A DNA stretch of 64,000 bases from JAKSSE01 sp045597645 (GTDB lineage: Bacteria > Bacillota > Clostridia > Lachnospirales > Lachnospiraceae). The notes beneath the pieces are model-generated. The model saw nothing but the letters and a program-made list of their open reading frames with translations, searched no databases and was not told where the DNA came from. Position numbers and translations under genes: made by a program. The stretch spans positions 92,121 through 156,120 of the forward strand of contig JAZLKM010000027.1 in the NCBI GenBank assembly GCA_045597645.1, written 5' to 3'. Of the stretch, positions 8,649-16,880 are shown one piece after another (the first letter of the stretch is position 1; the number at the start of each line of letters is the position of its first letter).

Positions 8649-8660
8649 GAACTAATGTTC
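8649..8660. promoter_or_regulatory. LexA/DinR-type SOS box
   Basis: GAACTAATGTTC fits the Gram-positive LexA core GAAC-N4-GTTC. It abuts the -35 element of the uvrB promoter, a position suited to repression, and uvrBA is a known SOS operon in Firmicutes. Confidence 0.75.
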
Positions 8661-8677
8661 GACATGGCGTAGGGCAT

Positions 8678-8713
8678 AAAAATCGGCCCATACTCATTAG
8701 ATGAGTTTGGACC
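8678..8713 (-). terminator. Terminator of the lipoprotein gene
   Basis: Minus strand stem GGTCCAAACTCAT/ATGAGTATGGGCC (12 of 13 positions pair, including one G-T), 3-nt loop, then GATTTTTA. It lies 18 nt after the lipoprotein stop codon. Confidence 0.75.
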
Positions 8714-8730
8714 GGCTTTCACATTTATTT

Positions 8731-10113
8731 TTACAGCATATTGCTTACTAGAGATTCTTCAAATGCTGGCATATAGTTCATTTGAAAATCTGCAAATGCA
8801 TGCTCATTATTAGACGAAAAAGAGATCGAAATCTTGCAGATATACTCTGTACTGCGTGGTGCTGTCATGTAATACTCAGCTGAAAATGATTTTCTCGCAT
8901 CATTGCTGACATATCTGCCAACCTGCTTCCCATTACTATCATAAAGCATCTCAAGACCGTTCATTCTAGAAGCATCCACAGCCTCTACTAGCACAATCAC
9001 ATATACATCGTTGATAGTTGCCTCTATGTATCCATCTGCCTCCGCCTGGGTAAATCCAGGGCTTGGAAAATAGAACGAGTAATCAAAATCTGCCACATTT
9101 CCATTATATTTTGGGCAGCCCACGTCCAGACCCAACATCCAGCTACTGCATCCGTCTACAGCAGAAGATACAGACAAATCACTATCTCCTATTACGTTCT
9201 CATCACCTGCAGTGTCTTCAATTGGCTGTACTGCTGGGGTTGCTGGCGCAGATATCTCCACAGCTGCGACACTTCCTGTATCAACCTTCGGACTATCAGA
9301 GCCATCTAATTTTACAGTTTTTGCTGCTTCTTCCTGGCTCACCCCAAGAGCATCTATGAATCCATCTATCACTTTTTTATATAAATCTAATTCCGCCTCT
9401 CCTTTATTTTCGTGGAAAGATTTATATATTATGTATTCCATTGTAAAAAGTTCTTCTGAAGCACTATCGATATTCGAATTATTTCTCAGATTCATCGTCA
9501 TCTTTGCATCTGATAAAGTATTGCCCCATATCTCAATGTAATAATAAAGAGTATAAGACCCGTTGCTTACTGTATTTTCCTCAATATACGCATTTCCTTT
9601 TCTCGAAGTAGGTATTACTTTTTCAAGCATGTCATCTGTACTTGAAAATACATAGGTTCCGTGCTCAGATTTCTTCAAAAACGAACTATTGTCCGTCCCA
9701 TCATATACACTCCACTTGATTGAAACGTGGTCCTTGGGAACCATACCTGCCTTCTGTTCGCTATCATATTCCCACCAAAATCCAGCTTCATTGTCAGCAT
9801 CAACTCCTAGCACTTTGTGATCGTAATCCAAAACTGGAATCTCCACATCAAATGGAAAAGCCCAATGATTAGGCGCAGCCTCCTTCAGCGAAAGCTCCAC
9901 TATATTGGTCAGATCAAACTCTTCGCCTACTGATAACTCGTATTTTTTTATATCCTCTACGACTTTGGTCTCTTCTATATCATTTGCGGACTGTTTTGGT
10001 GTATAAGCCTCAACCTCAGCTTCTGTTGATTGTTCAATAGCTTTTTCCCCACATCCAGTTGTGGCCATTGTAAGCATAAGCCCTGCAATGATAATCAATA
10101 CGCTTTTCTTCAT
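8731..10113 (-). CDS. Secreted lipoprotein of unknown function
   Basis: A 460-residue protein with a lipoprotein signal: MKKSVLIIIAGLMLTMATTG followed by the lipobox cysteine (TTGC). After a short acidic linker comes a region with several aromatic beta-type segments (to about residue 270). A Pro/Ala/Val linker follows, then a C-terminal region of about 140 residues (SAVDGCSSWMLGLDVG onward). No enzymatic motif is recognised. It should be anchored to the outer face of the membrane. It starts 8 nt after AAAGGAG. It has its own ECF-type promoter (10170-10202), almost the same as that before the CAP gene, so it is probably a target of the adjacent sigma factor. A role as stress sensor or envelope protein is inference. 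Confidence 0.75.
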   Translation of the reverse strand: MKKSVLIIIAGLMLTMATTGCGEKAIEQSTEAEVEAYTPKQSANDIEETKVVEDIKKYELSVGEEFDLTNIVELSLKEAAPNHWAFPFDVEIPVLDYDHKVLGVDADNEAGFWWEYDSEQKAGMVPKDHVSIKWSVYDGTDNSSFLKKSEHGTYVFSSTDDMLEKVIPTSRKGNAYIEENTVSNGSYTLYYYIEIWGNTLSDAKMTMNLRNNSNIDSASEELFTMEYIIYKSFHENKGEAELDLYKKVIDGFIDALGVSQEEAAKTVKLDGSDSPKVDTGSVAAVEISAPATPAVQPIEDTAGDENVIGDSDLSVSSAVDGCSSWMLGLDVGCPKYNGNVADFDYSFYFPSPGFTQAEADGYIEATINDVYVIVLVEAVDASRMNGLEMLYDSNGKQVGRYVSNDARKSFSAEYYMTAPRSTEYICKISISFSSNNEHAFADFQMNYMPAFEESLVSNML

Positions 10114-10169
10114 TTCTTTCTCCTTTTCAATGACATATCTGCTGCTTTTACAGTTCCTCTCCTCTGTAA

Positions 10170-10202
10170 TAATAAGTACCTAGGGAAAGAAAAAAGGTTT
10201 TA
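10170..10202 (-). promoter_or_regulatory. ECF-type promoter of the lipoprotein gene
   Basis: Minus strand TAAAACC as -35 and GGTACTTATTA as -10, with a T-rich spacer. Counted as AAAAC-N16-GGTA it resembles the SigW/SigM-type pattern tGAAAC-N16-CGTA. The same 33-nt arrangement with identical spacing occurs at 12494-12526. It lies 57 nt before the start codon. Confidence 0.65.
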
Positions 10203-10220
10203 TAATTTTGTAATTTGTCT

Positions 10221-11630
10221 CTATTTTTCTTTCTGCGATAGCACAATTACAATATCTTTTGGGTACTCCACCATAAGCGTTATTCCCACTCCTGCATCGC
10301 TGCCATTTTCTCCTAGCAGCAAGTAATCTCCCAAATACAATTTTTCGCACTGCACTGGGCATTTTTCCAGCAAATCAAGCCAACCAATGAAAATGTATTC
10401 TTCTGCGTAGTTTTCCATCAAAAAATCAGATGTGAAAATATACTCTGTATCCGATATTTTCTGCGGATGTACTATTTTGCTTTCATCTGTTTCATTCAAT
10501 ATGGACAGGCCGATATACTCTGAATAATCAACAGACATAACATCTTCTGCTTCAATATCAATATCTGTTACCTCCTCAGATGTGTTTTCTTCGCATTCCT
10601 CTAAAGATTGACCTTCGCCCTGCGAATCATATTCAACAATCTCCTCCCCAGCTGTATCCTCCAGGTCATCTTGCTGCAAGTCCTCTTTTGACTGAGCATT
10701 CTCTAATATAACAGTCTGCTTTGAATGGTTATATGCGTATAATCCTCCAATCACCCCGGCTCCGCCAAGAGTAACCGCACCTGCAATCATCAGTACCTTT
10801 GCTACTCCTATTTTTCCTACTGCAGTCGCCTTGGCTGATACAGTACTTTCTGTTGATGAAGCAAAGCTTGATTTGTCTGATGCTGTACTTCCTGCTGTAT
10901 CTGCTCCCTCTAATACTAGTGAAGATGCCTTCAATCCTACTTCTTGGCAGCTTTTTGCATACACATTTTCCGCCGCATGTGCTGTAAGTATTGTTCTTTT
11001 TGAAAGAAGCTTGAGAGCCGGCAAAAGCGTAGGAAGTGTAAATGCGTGAAGCTTATATCCACCTTTCTTCTCTTCTTCCTCTACCCTGTCTTTGATATAT
11101 TTTCTTGCATAATTGAGTCTGCTTTTTACCGTATTTACCGAACAGTCCATCAGCTCAGCAATTTGCTCCAGCTTGAGATTATCAAAATAAAACGCAAGCA
11201 CTGTCATCTTCTGCAACTCAGATAACTCTTCGATGATTTTTCTTACTATTTCAGCAGTGGCTTTTTGATCCACCGACAATTCTGGTATAGTATCGATATC
11301 TATGTCTTCAATGGTGTCAAAAAGCCCCTCTGCTTCTTCCGTCAGCAAATACTCCTTCTTTTCTCTTTCATTTCTATACATTTTACAGCTCTGATTGTAA
11401 ACGATGGTATAGAGCCAGGCCAAAGTTGCCTCAGAAGTATCTAGCTTACTTATATTCTTGTATGCTTCAACAAATGTAATCTGAACCAAATCCTGAGCAT
11501 CCGATTCGTTCTTCGTACATTGCTTTGCTCTAAAATATACACTGTTATAAGTGGCTGAATACAACTTGTTAAAGCCTTCTTCCTTTCCAGCCTTCATAAG
11601 TTCAACAGCTTCTCTAAAGTCAATTTTCAT
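10221..11630 (-). CDS. ECF sigma factor fused to a transmembrane and extracytoplasmic tail
   Basis: A 469-residue protein. Residues about 15-90 form sigma region 2 (NESDAQDLVQITFVEAYKNI and WLYTIVYNQSCKMYRN). Residues about 125-185 form region 4 with helix-turn-helix LKLEQIAELMDCSVNTVKSR. Normal ECF sigmas end near residue 190. Here a Ser/Ala-rich stretch, one membrane helix (about 275-300, VAKVLMIAGAVTLGGAGVIG) and a 170-residue acidic C-terminal domain, presumably outside the cell, follow. The tail may act as a built-in anti-sigma or sensor. It starts 47 nt after the CAP gene and is probably cotranscribed with it. SD AAAGGAG precedes ATG 11630. The activating signal is unknown. Confidence 0.85.
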   Translation of the reverse strand: MKIDFREAVELMKAGKEEGFNKLYSATYNSVYFRAKQCTKNESDAQDLVQITFVEAYKNISKLDTSEATLAWLYTIVYNQSCKMYRNEREKKEYLLTEEAEGLFDTIEDIDIDTIPELSVDQKATAEIVRKIIEELSELQKMTVLAFYFDNLKLEQIAELMDCSVNTVKSRLNYARKYIKDRVEEEEKKGGYKLHAFTLPTLLPALKLLSKRTILTAHAAENVYAKSCQEVGLKASSLVLEGADTAGSTASDKSSFASSTESTVSAKATAVGKIGVAKVLMIAGAVTLGGAGVIGGLYAYNHSKQTVILENAQSKEDLQQDDLEDTAGEEIVEYDSQGEGQSLEECEENTSEEVTDIDIEAEDVMSVDYSEYIGLSILNETDESKIVHPQKISDTEYIFTSDFLMENYAEEYIFIGWLDLLEKCPVQCEKLYLGDYLLLGENGSDAGVGITLMVEYPKDIVIVLSQKEK

Positions 11631-11677
11631 AGAAAACTCCTTTTGACATTTACACCATCATACGTCCAATTATACAC

Positions 11678-12442
11678 CTATCTAAAGCACTGCACCCAAT
11701 ATCTTTCATATCCGCCTTCAACCTTCTTGTAAAAGACAGATATTGCGGTTTCATATTTTGTTGATCCCGCGTTTAAGATATTATTTCTGTGACCTGGAGA
11801 GTTAATCCACGCCTCAAATACCTTTTCTACCATTTCCATATCATCATATCCTGAATAAAACACTGGCGTATAAGCAATGTTCTCAGAAAATCTGTATGAC
11901 CAGTGCTCCCAATAATTTGCAGAGGTTATAGCCCTCTCATCAGCACCCATAGAAACTGTATTCATTTTTATATTATACTTTAGCGGTTCTTTTCCATTAG
12001 CAACTCTGTATTCATTAATCAGCTCGTACATTCTCTTAATCTCAGCGTCAGAACCATAATGTCCTTCTACGGTTGCCGTTCCAGCTGTCCACTGTGTTTT
12101 TGTATACGTCCAATCGTTAGGATTCACCCTCCAATCCTGGTTGTATATTACAGAAGGCGCTTTAACTGTATATACCTCATCTGTTATATCTTCAGGCTTT
12201 CTTTCCTCCACAACCGGCTTCTGTGGTTCTGACTCCTCCTGCTTGGGTTTCTCCACTATCGGACTCTGCGGCGCTGGCTCCTCCTGCCTGAGTTCCTCTA
12301 TCACAGGAACTTCGATTTCTTCCTTTGAACCACCTGGTCCCCACGCATAGACCTGCGTACATGTTCCCAACGATGTCATGGCAATTGCAGCAACTGTAGT
12401 AATGCCTAACAAAACCTTCTTCACTTTAATTAGCTTACTCAT
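11678..12442 (-). CDS. Secreted CAP (SCP/PR-1)-domain protein
   Basis: A 254-residue protein with a signal peptide (basic KLIKVKK, hydrophobic core, probable cleavage after TQVYA). A Pro/Glu linker contains an imperfect repeat (EEPAPQSPIVEKPKQEE, then SEPQKPVVEERKPED). The C-terminal CAP domain covers about residues 130-254: IKRMYELINEYRVANGKEPL, WEHWSYRFSENIAY with conserved His and Glu, and WINSPGHRNNIL. Bacterial CAP proteins occur in spore coats and envelopes; their activity is mostly unknown. AAGGGTG precedes the ATG. It is the first gene of the unit, with an ECF-type promoter at 12494-12526, and is followed by the sigma factor gene. Confidence 0.88.
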   Translation of the reverse strand: MSKLIKVKKVLLGITTVAAIAMTSLGTCTQVYAWGPGGSKEEIEVPVIEELRQEEPAPQSPIVEKPKQEESEPQKPVVEERKPEDITDEVYTVKAPSVIYNQDWRVNPNDWTYTKTQWTAGTATVEGHYGSDAEIKRMYELINEYRVANGKEPLKYNIKMNTVSMGADERAITSANYWEHWSYRFSENIAYTPVFYSGYDDMEMVEKVFEAWINSPGHRNNILNAGSTKYETAISVFYKKVEGGYERYWVQCFR

Positions 12443-12493
12443 ATTTTCACCCTTTTACCGCACTCTCTGGCGGCCCTTTCTTTTTGTTTGTAC

Positions 12494-12526
12494 TAATAAG
12501 TACCAAGGGCTTTGAAAAAGGTTTTA
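12494..12526 (-). promoter_or_regulatory. ECF-type promoter of CAP gene and sigma factor
   Basis: Minus strand TATAAAACC as -35 and GGTACTTATTA as -10, in the same 33-nt spacing as the copy at 10170-10202. It lies 52 nt before the CAP start codon. Since the sigma gene follows, this would make the sigma factor autoregulated. Confidence 0.65.
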
Positions 12527-12565
12527 TATTTTTATAAAAAATCTTATTTTCTATTCTTTACATGA

Positions 12566-12601
12566 TTTGTACCTTTTATTTTTTATATTTTTGTACCTTT
12601 T
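12566..12601. repeat. Two direct repeats TTTGTACCTTTT upstream of amidohydrolase
   Basis: TTTGTACCTTTT occurs at 12566-12577 and 12590-12601, 24 bp apart, in the intergenic region between the divergent CAP and amidohydrolase genes. The spacing suits a repeated operator, but no regulator is known, and the region is T-rich. Confidence 0.35.
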
Positions 12602-12662
12602 TTATGTGTACAGACTAGTGCTATTGTTTGTAACAAGTTATTTGACGTTATAAGGAGCCTTT

Positions 12663-13421
12663 ATGAGTACAGAATTTAGCAGACACAAGAAAATAGATAT
12701 GCATTCGCATGTAGGAAAATGGGGTGCTCCGTTTAACTTTTCCGGAGACACAAACTTAATTCTTTCACAGATGGAGAAATTCAATATTGAAAAAACTCTC
12801 CTTTGCTCTTCGGCATCTACTAATAATGAGGAAACACTTGCAGCGTCAAAGTCAGCGCCAGAAAAGCTTGTTCCCATCGCCAGAATCGACTGTTCCAGAG
12901 GTCAGATAGCATACGATGAATTAGAGAATTATATAAGAGACCATCATTTCAAAGGTGCAAAAATTCAGTCTCTGTTTGATGGTTATACAGCAGATGCCCC
13001 TTGTGTGGATCCCGCTGTTGAAATATGTGAGAAATATAATGTTCCATTCTTTGTGCACTCTGGACACGAGCCATTTTCTCTACCGTGGCAGATAGGTCTG
13101 CTGGCAGAGCGTCATCCCAATTGCAAATTCTGTATGCTTCACATGGGACATGGACATGGCGTATATGTGCAGGCTGCCATCGATATGGCAAAGCGCTATG
13201 ACAACATATGGCTCGAGACTTCTGGAACATCAATGAGCGCGCAAATATACAATGCATATAAAACCGTTGGTAGCGACAGAGTCATGTTCGGACTTGATAC
13301 CCCTTTCCACGCTCCTGAAGTGGAAATACAAAAAACTCTTTCGTGTGACTTCACAGAAAATGACTACGAAAATATATTTTATAACAATGCAGTTAAATTC
13401 ATGGGTACATTACTTAATTAA
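12663..13421 (+). CDS. TIM-barrel amidohydrolase (amidohydrolase-2 family)
   Basis: A 252-residue metal-dependent hydrolase or decarboxylase. The metal motif is IDMHSHVG near the N-terminus. VPFFVHSGHEP and CMLHMGHGHG carry barrel histidines. FGLDTPFHAPEVE carries the aspartate at the end of the barrel. Family members hydrolyse or decarboxylate diverse small molecules; the substrate cannot be read from the sequence. AAGGAG lies 5 nt before ATG 12663. The gene overlaps nothing and is followed after 12 nt by an ECF-transporter S component. That suggests the enzyme acts on an imported vitamin- or base-like compound, which is inference. It is divergent from the CAP gene. Confidence 0.82.
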   Translation: MSTEFSRHKKIDMHSHVGKWGAPFNFSGDTNLILSQMEKFNIEKTLLCSSASTNNEETLAASKSAPEKLVPIARIDCSRGQIAYDELENYIRDHHFKGAKIQSLFDGYTADAPCVDPAVEICEKYNVPFFVHSGHEPFSLPWQIGLLAERHPNCKFCMLHMGHGHGVYVQAAIDMAKRYDNIWLETSGTSMSAQIYNAYKTVGSDRVMFGLDTPFHAPEVEIQKTLSCDFTENDYENIFYNNAVKFMGTLLN

Positions 13422-13433
13422 GGAGACAAAATT

Positions 13434-13943
13434 ATGACAATAGAAAGTAAAACAAACATCCAAAAGATCACTATCACCGGACTGTTTGCTGCATTGATAT
13501 TCGTCGGCACCTTTTCATTCAAGATTCCTACCATGTTTGGTTATACACATCTAGGAGATTGCTTCATCATCATGGCAGTTTTTATGCTAGGCGGCAAAAG
13601 GGGCGCCTTAGCCGGAGCCATAGGTGCCGGCCTTGCTGATCTCATCGGTGGATATACCATTTGGGTCATTCCCACAATGTTTATTAAGGCTTCCTGGGCT
13701 CTTATTGCAGGCTTTATAGCATTCAAAATACTGAAAAATCTGAAAGCAAGATTTTGGATTGCTGCCATAATAGGAGGTCTTGTTCACATCGCCTTATACA
13801 CACTTGTGAAGATACCTCTATTTGGAATTACATACGCACTTTCAAGTCTGCTATCAGTATCTATTCAGACTTTGTCAGGTGTAATCCTAGGCAACATCCT
13901 CTTTGCTTTACTGGGAAAAAGATTGGGCTCTATAATAAAATAG
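13434..13943 (+). CDS. ECF transporter S component, unknown substrate
   Basis: A 169-residue membrane protein with five or six hydrophobic helices. Typical elements are ITITGLFAALIFVGTFSFKI at the N-terminus, HLGDCFIIMAVFMLGGKRGA, AGAIGAGLADLIGGY and a final helix ending GNILFALLGKRLG. This resembles the substrate-binding S components (PF07155-like group) that share an energising EcfA/A'/T module, which is not encoded here. It should import a vitamin or related small molecule. AAGGAG lies 8 nt before the start. Pairing with an amidohydrolase is the only clue to substrate. It ends 12 nt before the convergent glycosyltransferase gene. Confidence 0.85.
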   Translation: MTIESKTNIQKITITGLFAALIFVGTFSFKIPTMFGYTHLGDCFIIMAVFMLGGKRGALAGAIGAGLADLIGGYTIWVIPTMFIKASWALIAGFIAFKILKNLKARFWIAAIIGGLVHIALYTLVKIPLFGITYALSSLLSVSIQTLSGVILGNILFALLGKRLGSIIK

Positions 13944-13955
13944 TAATATCTGGAT

Positions 13956-15047
13956 CTAGTTTTGCATTTTGCAAGCCAATGTCACAATCTCGCCAAATTC
14001 TTTAGCCACATTTTTTAGGTCAAATGCCGGATATACCATATCTCTACATCTGTCTCCTGATGGAATCGGCAACGTTCCTTTGGCAATATAATCTAATACT
14101 GCAGCTAACTCCTCTGGATTTTGCTGCGGTATCAGATACCCTGTCTCTCCAGGGATAACTATCTCCCCCACGCCACTCACAGGAGTAGCTATAACGGGTA
14201 TTCCTTGATAAAGTGACTCAATGGCGACAAGTGGAAAGCCTTCGTATATAGATGGCATACAAATAAAATCTATGTCTTGTGTATATGCCCATGGATTCTC
14301 TTGCCACCCCAGCATTTTTACTGCGTTATTTATTCCCAGGTTGACTATTAAGGAATCTATCTTGTTTCTGTATTCCTCAGTCTCCGGCTCTCCTATAACA
14401 GTTAGCTCCCAGTTTGTATCCGCTAACGCTAATGCTTGCAATATGATGTCTAGTCCCTTTACTGGTGTAATCCTTCCTATAAAAGCCAGTTTACAACTAT
14501 CTGAATCCCCTCGATTAAGTCGATTTTCTCCTACACTAGTAAAAACAACTGGGTTTTTTACTCTATATACATTTTGCAAATTTAAATTCTGCTTTATCTC
14601 CTGAAAAATATAATCGCTTATCGCGAGATGGCCATCTGCTAATCCTAAATACTCAAATCCCCCGTAGCCAGCTGCTACATATCGTTCTACAGGATTATGC
14701 AGCCATGATAAAATGTGTATTTTCTCTCCTAGCGCGGCTACTGCGAGCTTTGTTATATACACACAAATTGGCCAATTGGCAGCGATTATCACCTCAGGCG
14801 CTTCATTTTCAAGCAAAAATTTTGCATATCTTTCTGCCAGTTCATTAACACTGTGGCCATCTTTTCCATATGTTAATTCATAGAAAGCAGTTCCTTCATC
14901 AACCCATTTTGCTCCTTCTGAGATCAACTGAATAATACGGATTTTATAGCCGATTCTCGACAATTCTGTAGACAGATTATTTATGCAGTTTTCTACGCCA
15001 CCATGTGCAGCTGTAGGGATTACAATATCCCAATATTTTTCTTTCAT
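13956..15047 (-). CDS. Glycosyltransferase, GT4-type
   Basis: A 363-residue GT-B fold enzyme. The N-terminal acceptor domain begins DIVIPTAAHGGVENCINNLS. The C-terminal donor domain has LAFIGRITPVKGLDIILQAL and the nucleotide-sugar binding signature MPSIYEGFPLVAIESLYQGI plus VIATPVSGVGEIV. Family members transfer sugars from NDP- or UDP-sugars to lipids or polysaccharides at the inner membrane face. No other polysaccharide gene lies next to it, so acceptor and donor are unknown. It starts at ATG 15047 with GGAAAGAAG upstream. A hairpin with terminator-like tail (15069-15083) lies about 21 nt before the start. It converges on the S-component gene. Confidence 0.85.
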   Translation of the reverse strand: MKEKYWDIVIPTAAHGGVENCINNLSTELSRIGYKIRIIQLISEGAKWVDEGTAFYELTYGKDGHSVNELAERYAKFLLENEAPEVIIAANWPICVYITKLAVAALGEKIHILSWLHNPVERYVAAGYGGFEYLGLADGHLAISDYIFQEIKQNLNLQNVYRVKNPVVFTSVGENRLNRGDSDSCKLAFIGRITPVKGLDIILQALALADTNWELTVIGEPETEEYRNKIDSLIVNLGINNAVKMLGWQENPWAYTQDIDFICMPSIYEGFPLVAIESLYQGIPVIATPVSGVGEIVIPGETGYLIPQQNPEELAAVLDYIAKGTLPIPSGDRCRDMVYPAFDLKNVAKEFGEIVTLACKMQN

Positions 15048-15062
15048 AGACTTCTTTCCATC

Positions 15063-15083
15063 AAAAGAAGGGCTCGAAGCCCT
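15063..15083 (-). terminator. Terminator-like hairpin in glycosyltransferase leader
   Basis: Minus strand stem AGGGCT/AGCCCT with a TCG loop, followed by TCTTTT. It ends just before the glycosyltransferase ribosome binding site. It may back up the terminator at 15126-15151 or act as an attenuator. Confidence 0.5.
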
Positions 15084-15125
15084 CTTTCATTTTATTTGAG
15101 TCAAATGCCTTCGTTTCGTTAGTAT

Positions 15126-15151
15126 AAAAAATGTCTCGCCTAGGCGAGACA
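15126..15151 (-). terminator. Terminator of the glycerol operon
   Basis: Perfect palindrome TGTCTCGCCTAGGCGAGACA followed on the minus strand by TTTTTT. It lies about 62 nt after the DUF1667 stop codon. Confidence 0.75.
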
Positions 15152-15213
15152 CCTTTGTCATGGTTATAATATCATAATTTTTTATTTTGCAACACCAATT
15201 TTCTTATCTTACG

Positions 15214-15585
15214 CTAGATTGCGCTTAATACAGCCTTTGTTGCAACCACATCAACACCTGTTCCTGCCACGTTTGATATGAGCACATCCCCTATTGCTAT
15301 AGGTGCTTTTACTCGTGCTTCATTAATATCCTTCATTACCTCAAATATCTTGGTCTTGGGTATGTCCTCTTTAGTCTTGCAAGACACCATTACCTTGTCT
15401 CCGCCTTCGACTCTAATGATAGAAGTTACTATTCTTGTAGGATTGGTCACTTCTTTTCTGGCGTATGCATCCCCGCGCTTGCAAGTATTTCCTGTGACAT
15501 CTGCCACGATTCCATCTTCGTTAAAGCTTACCGTAAGCTGACATCCAAGAGGGCATCCTATACAAGTCAGTTCTCTATTTTCCAT
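15214..15585 (-). CDS. DUF1667 protein of the glycerol operon
   Basis: A 123-residue protein that begins MENRELTCIGCPLGCQLTVS; ATG 15585 is chosen because AGGAGG lies 8 nt upstream. Cysteines CIGCPLGC and NTCKRG suggest a bound metal or iron-sulfur cluster. The C-terminal half (AIGDVLISNVAGTGVDVVAT) resembles the molybdopterin-dinucleotide-binding fold tail that typifies this family. DUF1667 proteins are regularly found with glycerol-3-phosphate dehydrogenase and an FAD oxidoreductase, and may act as an electron-transfer subunit. It starts 1 nt after the preceding gene's stop and is last in the operon. Confidence 0.85.
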   Translation of the reverse strand: MENRELTCIGCPLGCQLTVSFNEDGIVADVTGNTCKRGDAYARKEVTNPTRIVTSIIRVEGGDKVMVSCKTKEDIPKTKIFEVMKDINEARVKAPIAIGDVLISNVAGTGVDVVATKAVLSAI

Positions 15586-15586
15586 G

Positions 15587-16867
15587 CTATACCTCCTGCT
15601 CAATTCGCACAGTAATCTGCCCTACACTACCTGCTGCCTCAAGGTCAGCTCTTTTTATGACTATCTCCTCCATCTCTCCTGGAGCCATAATCGGTCGCTT
15701 CTTAAGCTGTACCTGCTTATCATCGAAATATACCCCAACAGCCGCCTTCTTGTATACAGCACCTACTCTGAATCTCACTGTTACTGTCTCATCCATTCTT
15801 GATGGGTCAATCATTTTAGGTACAGTATAGCGCACACCATTCTCGCAACTAACTTCTATTGCGTTGTCAGCATCCTTTGAGCTCACAGTTCCTGCAATGT
15901 ATGCCGCAGCATTCTTCCCTGCATTTGCAGCCTCTGCTGACACATAATCTACCAAGTCATGGACGTGAAGTACATTTCCGCAGGCAAACACTCCTTCAAT
16001 AGACGTCTCTAAGCATTCATCTACAACAGGACCACCTGTCACCTGGTTCATTTCTACACCTAGGTCTCTAGACAGCTCGTTCTCCGGAAGCAATCCACAT
16101 GACAACAATAGTGTATCGCAGGTATACTCTTCCTCTGTGCCTGGTATTGGTTTACCCTTACCATCCACCTCAGCTAGAACTATTGCTTCTACTCGCTCCT
16201 TACCCTTTATATCCACTACTGTGTGACTAAGTTTGAGCGGTATATCATAATCATTTAGACACTGTACAATATTCCTTTTTAATCCACCTGAATATGGCAT
16301 AAGCTCTGCAACAACTTTTACTTTTGCCCCTTCAAGAGTCATTCGTCTGGCCATGATTAGGCCGATATCACCAGAACCTAGGATTACAACTTCCTTTCCT
16401 GGCATATAGCCCTCTATATTGACCAATCTCTGAGCTGTTCCTGCCGAGTAAATGCCTGCTGGCCTATATCCCGGTATATTTAGAGCTCCTCTTGGACGCT
16501 CTCTGCATCCCATTGCTAAGATTACAGCTTTGGCATCTGTTACAAATACTCCGTCTTCACGGTTCATAGCTGTAACTGTCTTATAGCCATCTTTTGCTTC
16601 GGCTATTCCCATTACCATGGTTCCGAGCTTATATTCTATGCCAAGCTCCTTCACCTTATCGATATATCTTCCAGCATACTCCGGTCCTGTCAGCTCTTCC
16701 TTAAACGTATGTAGTCCAAACCCATTGTGTATACATTGGTTAAGGATTCCTCCTAGTTCTTTATCCCTCTCTAGTATAAGTATGCTTCTGGTACCAGCTT
16801 CATACGCTGCGGCTGCAGCCGAAAGCCCTGCAGGGCCACCACCTACGATTACTAAATCTATTTTCAT
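15587..16867 (-). CDS. FAD-dependent oxidoreductase of glycerol-3-phosphate oxidation
   Basis: A 426-residue pyridine nucleotide-disulfide-type flavoprotein. The FAD motif is VIVGGGPAGLSAAAAAYEAG with ERDKELGG. A second dinucleotide motif is VVILGSGDIGLIMARRMTLEG, and TSIEGVFACGNVLHVHDLVD is the C-terminal FAD motif. After the core comes a small domain (YTVPKMIDPSRMDETVTVRF). It probably forms an electron-transfer complex with the GlpA-like subunit and DUF1667, analogous to GlpB/GlpC. It lies 13 nt after the GlpA-like gene. GlpB itself differs, so no symbol is given. Confidence 0.85.
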   Translation of the reverse strand: MKIDLVIVGGGPAGLSAAAAAYEAGTRSILILERDKELGGILNQCIHNGFGLHTFKEELTGPEYAGRYIDKVKELGIEYKLGTMVMGIAEAKDGYKTVTAMNREDGVFVTDAKAVILAMGCRERPRGALNIPGYRPAGIYSAGTAQRLVNIEGYMPGKEVVILGSGDIGLIMARRMTLEGAKVKVVAELMPYSGGLKRNIVQCLNDYDIPLKLSHTVVDIKGKERVEAIVLAEVDGKGKPIPGTEEEYTCDTLLLSCGLLPENELSRDLGVEMNQVTGGPVVDECLETSIEGVFACGNVLHVHDLVDYVSAEAANAGKNAAAYIAGTVSSKDADNAIEVSCENGVRYTVPKMIDPSRMDETVTVRFRVGAVYKKAAVGVYFDDKQVQLKKRPIMAPGEMEEIVIKRADLEAAGSVGQITVRIEQEV

Positions 16868-16880
16868 CCCCTGTTCCTCA

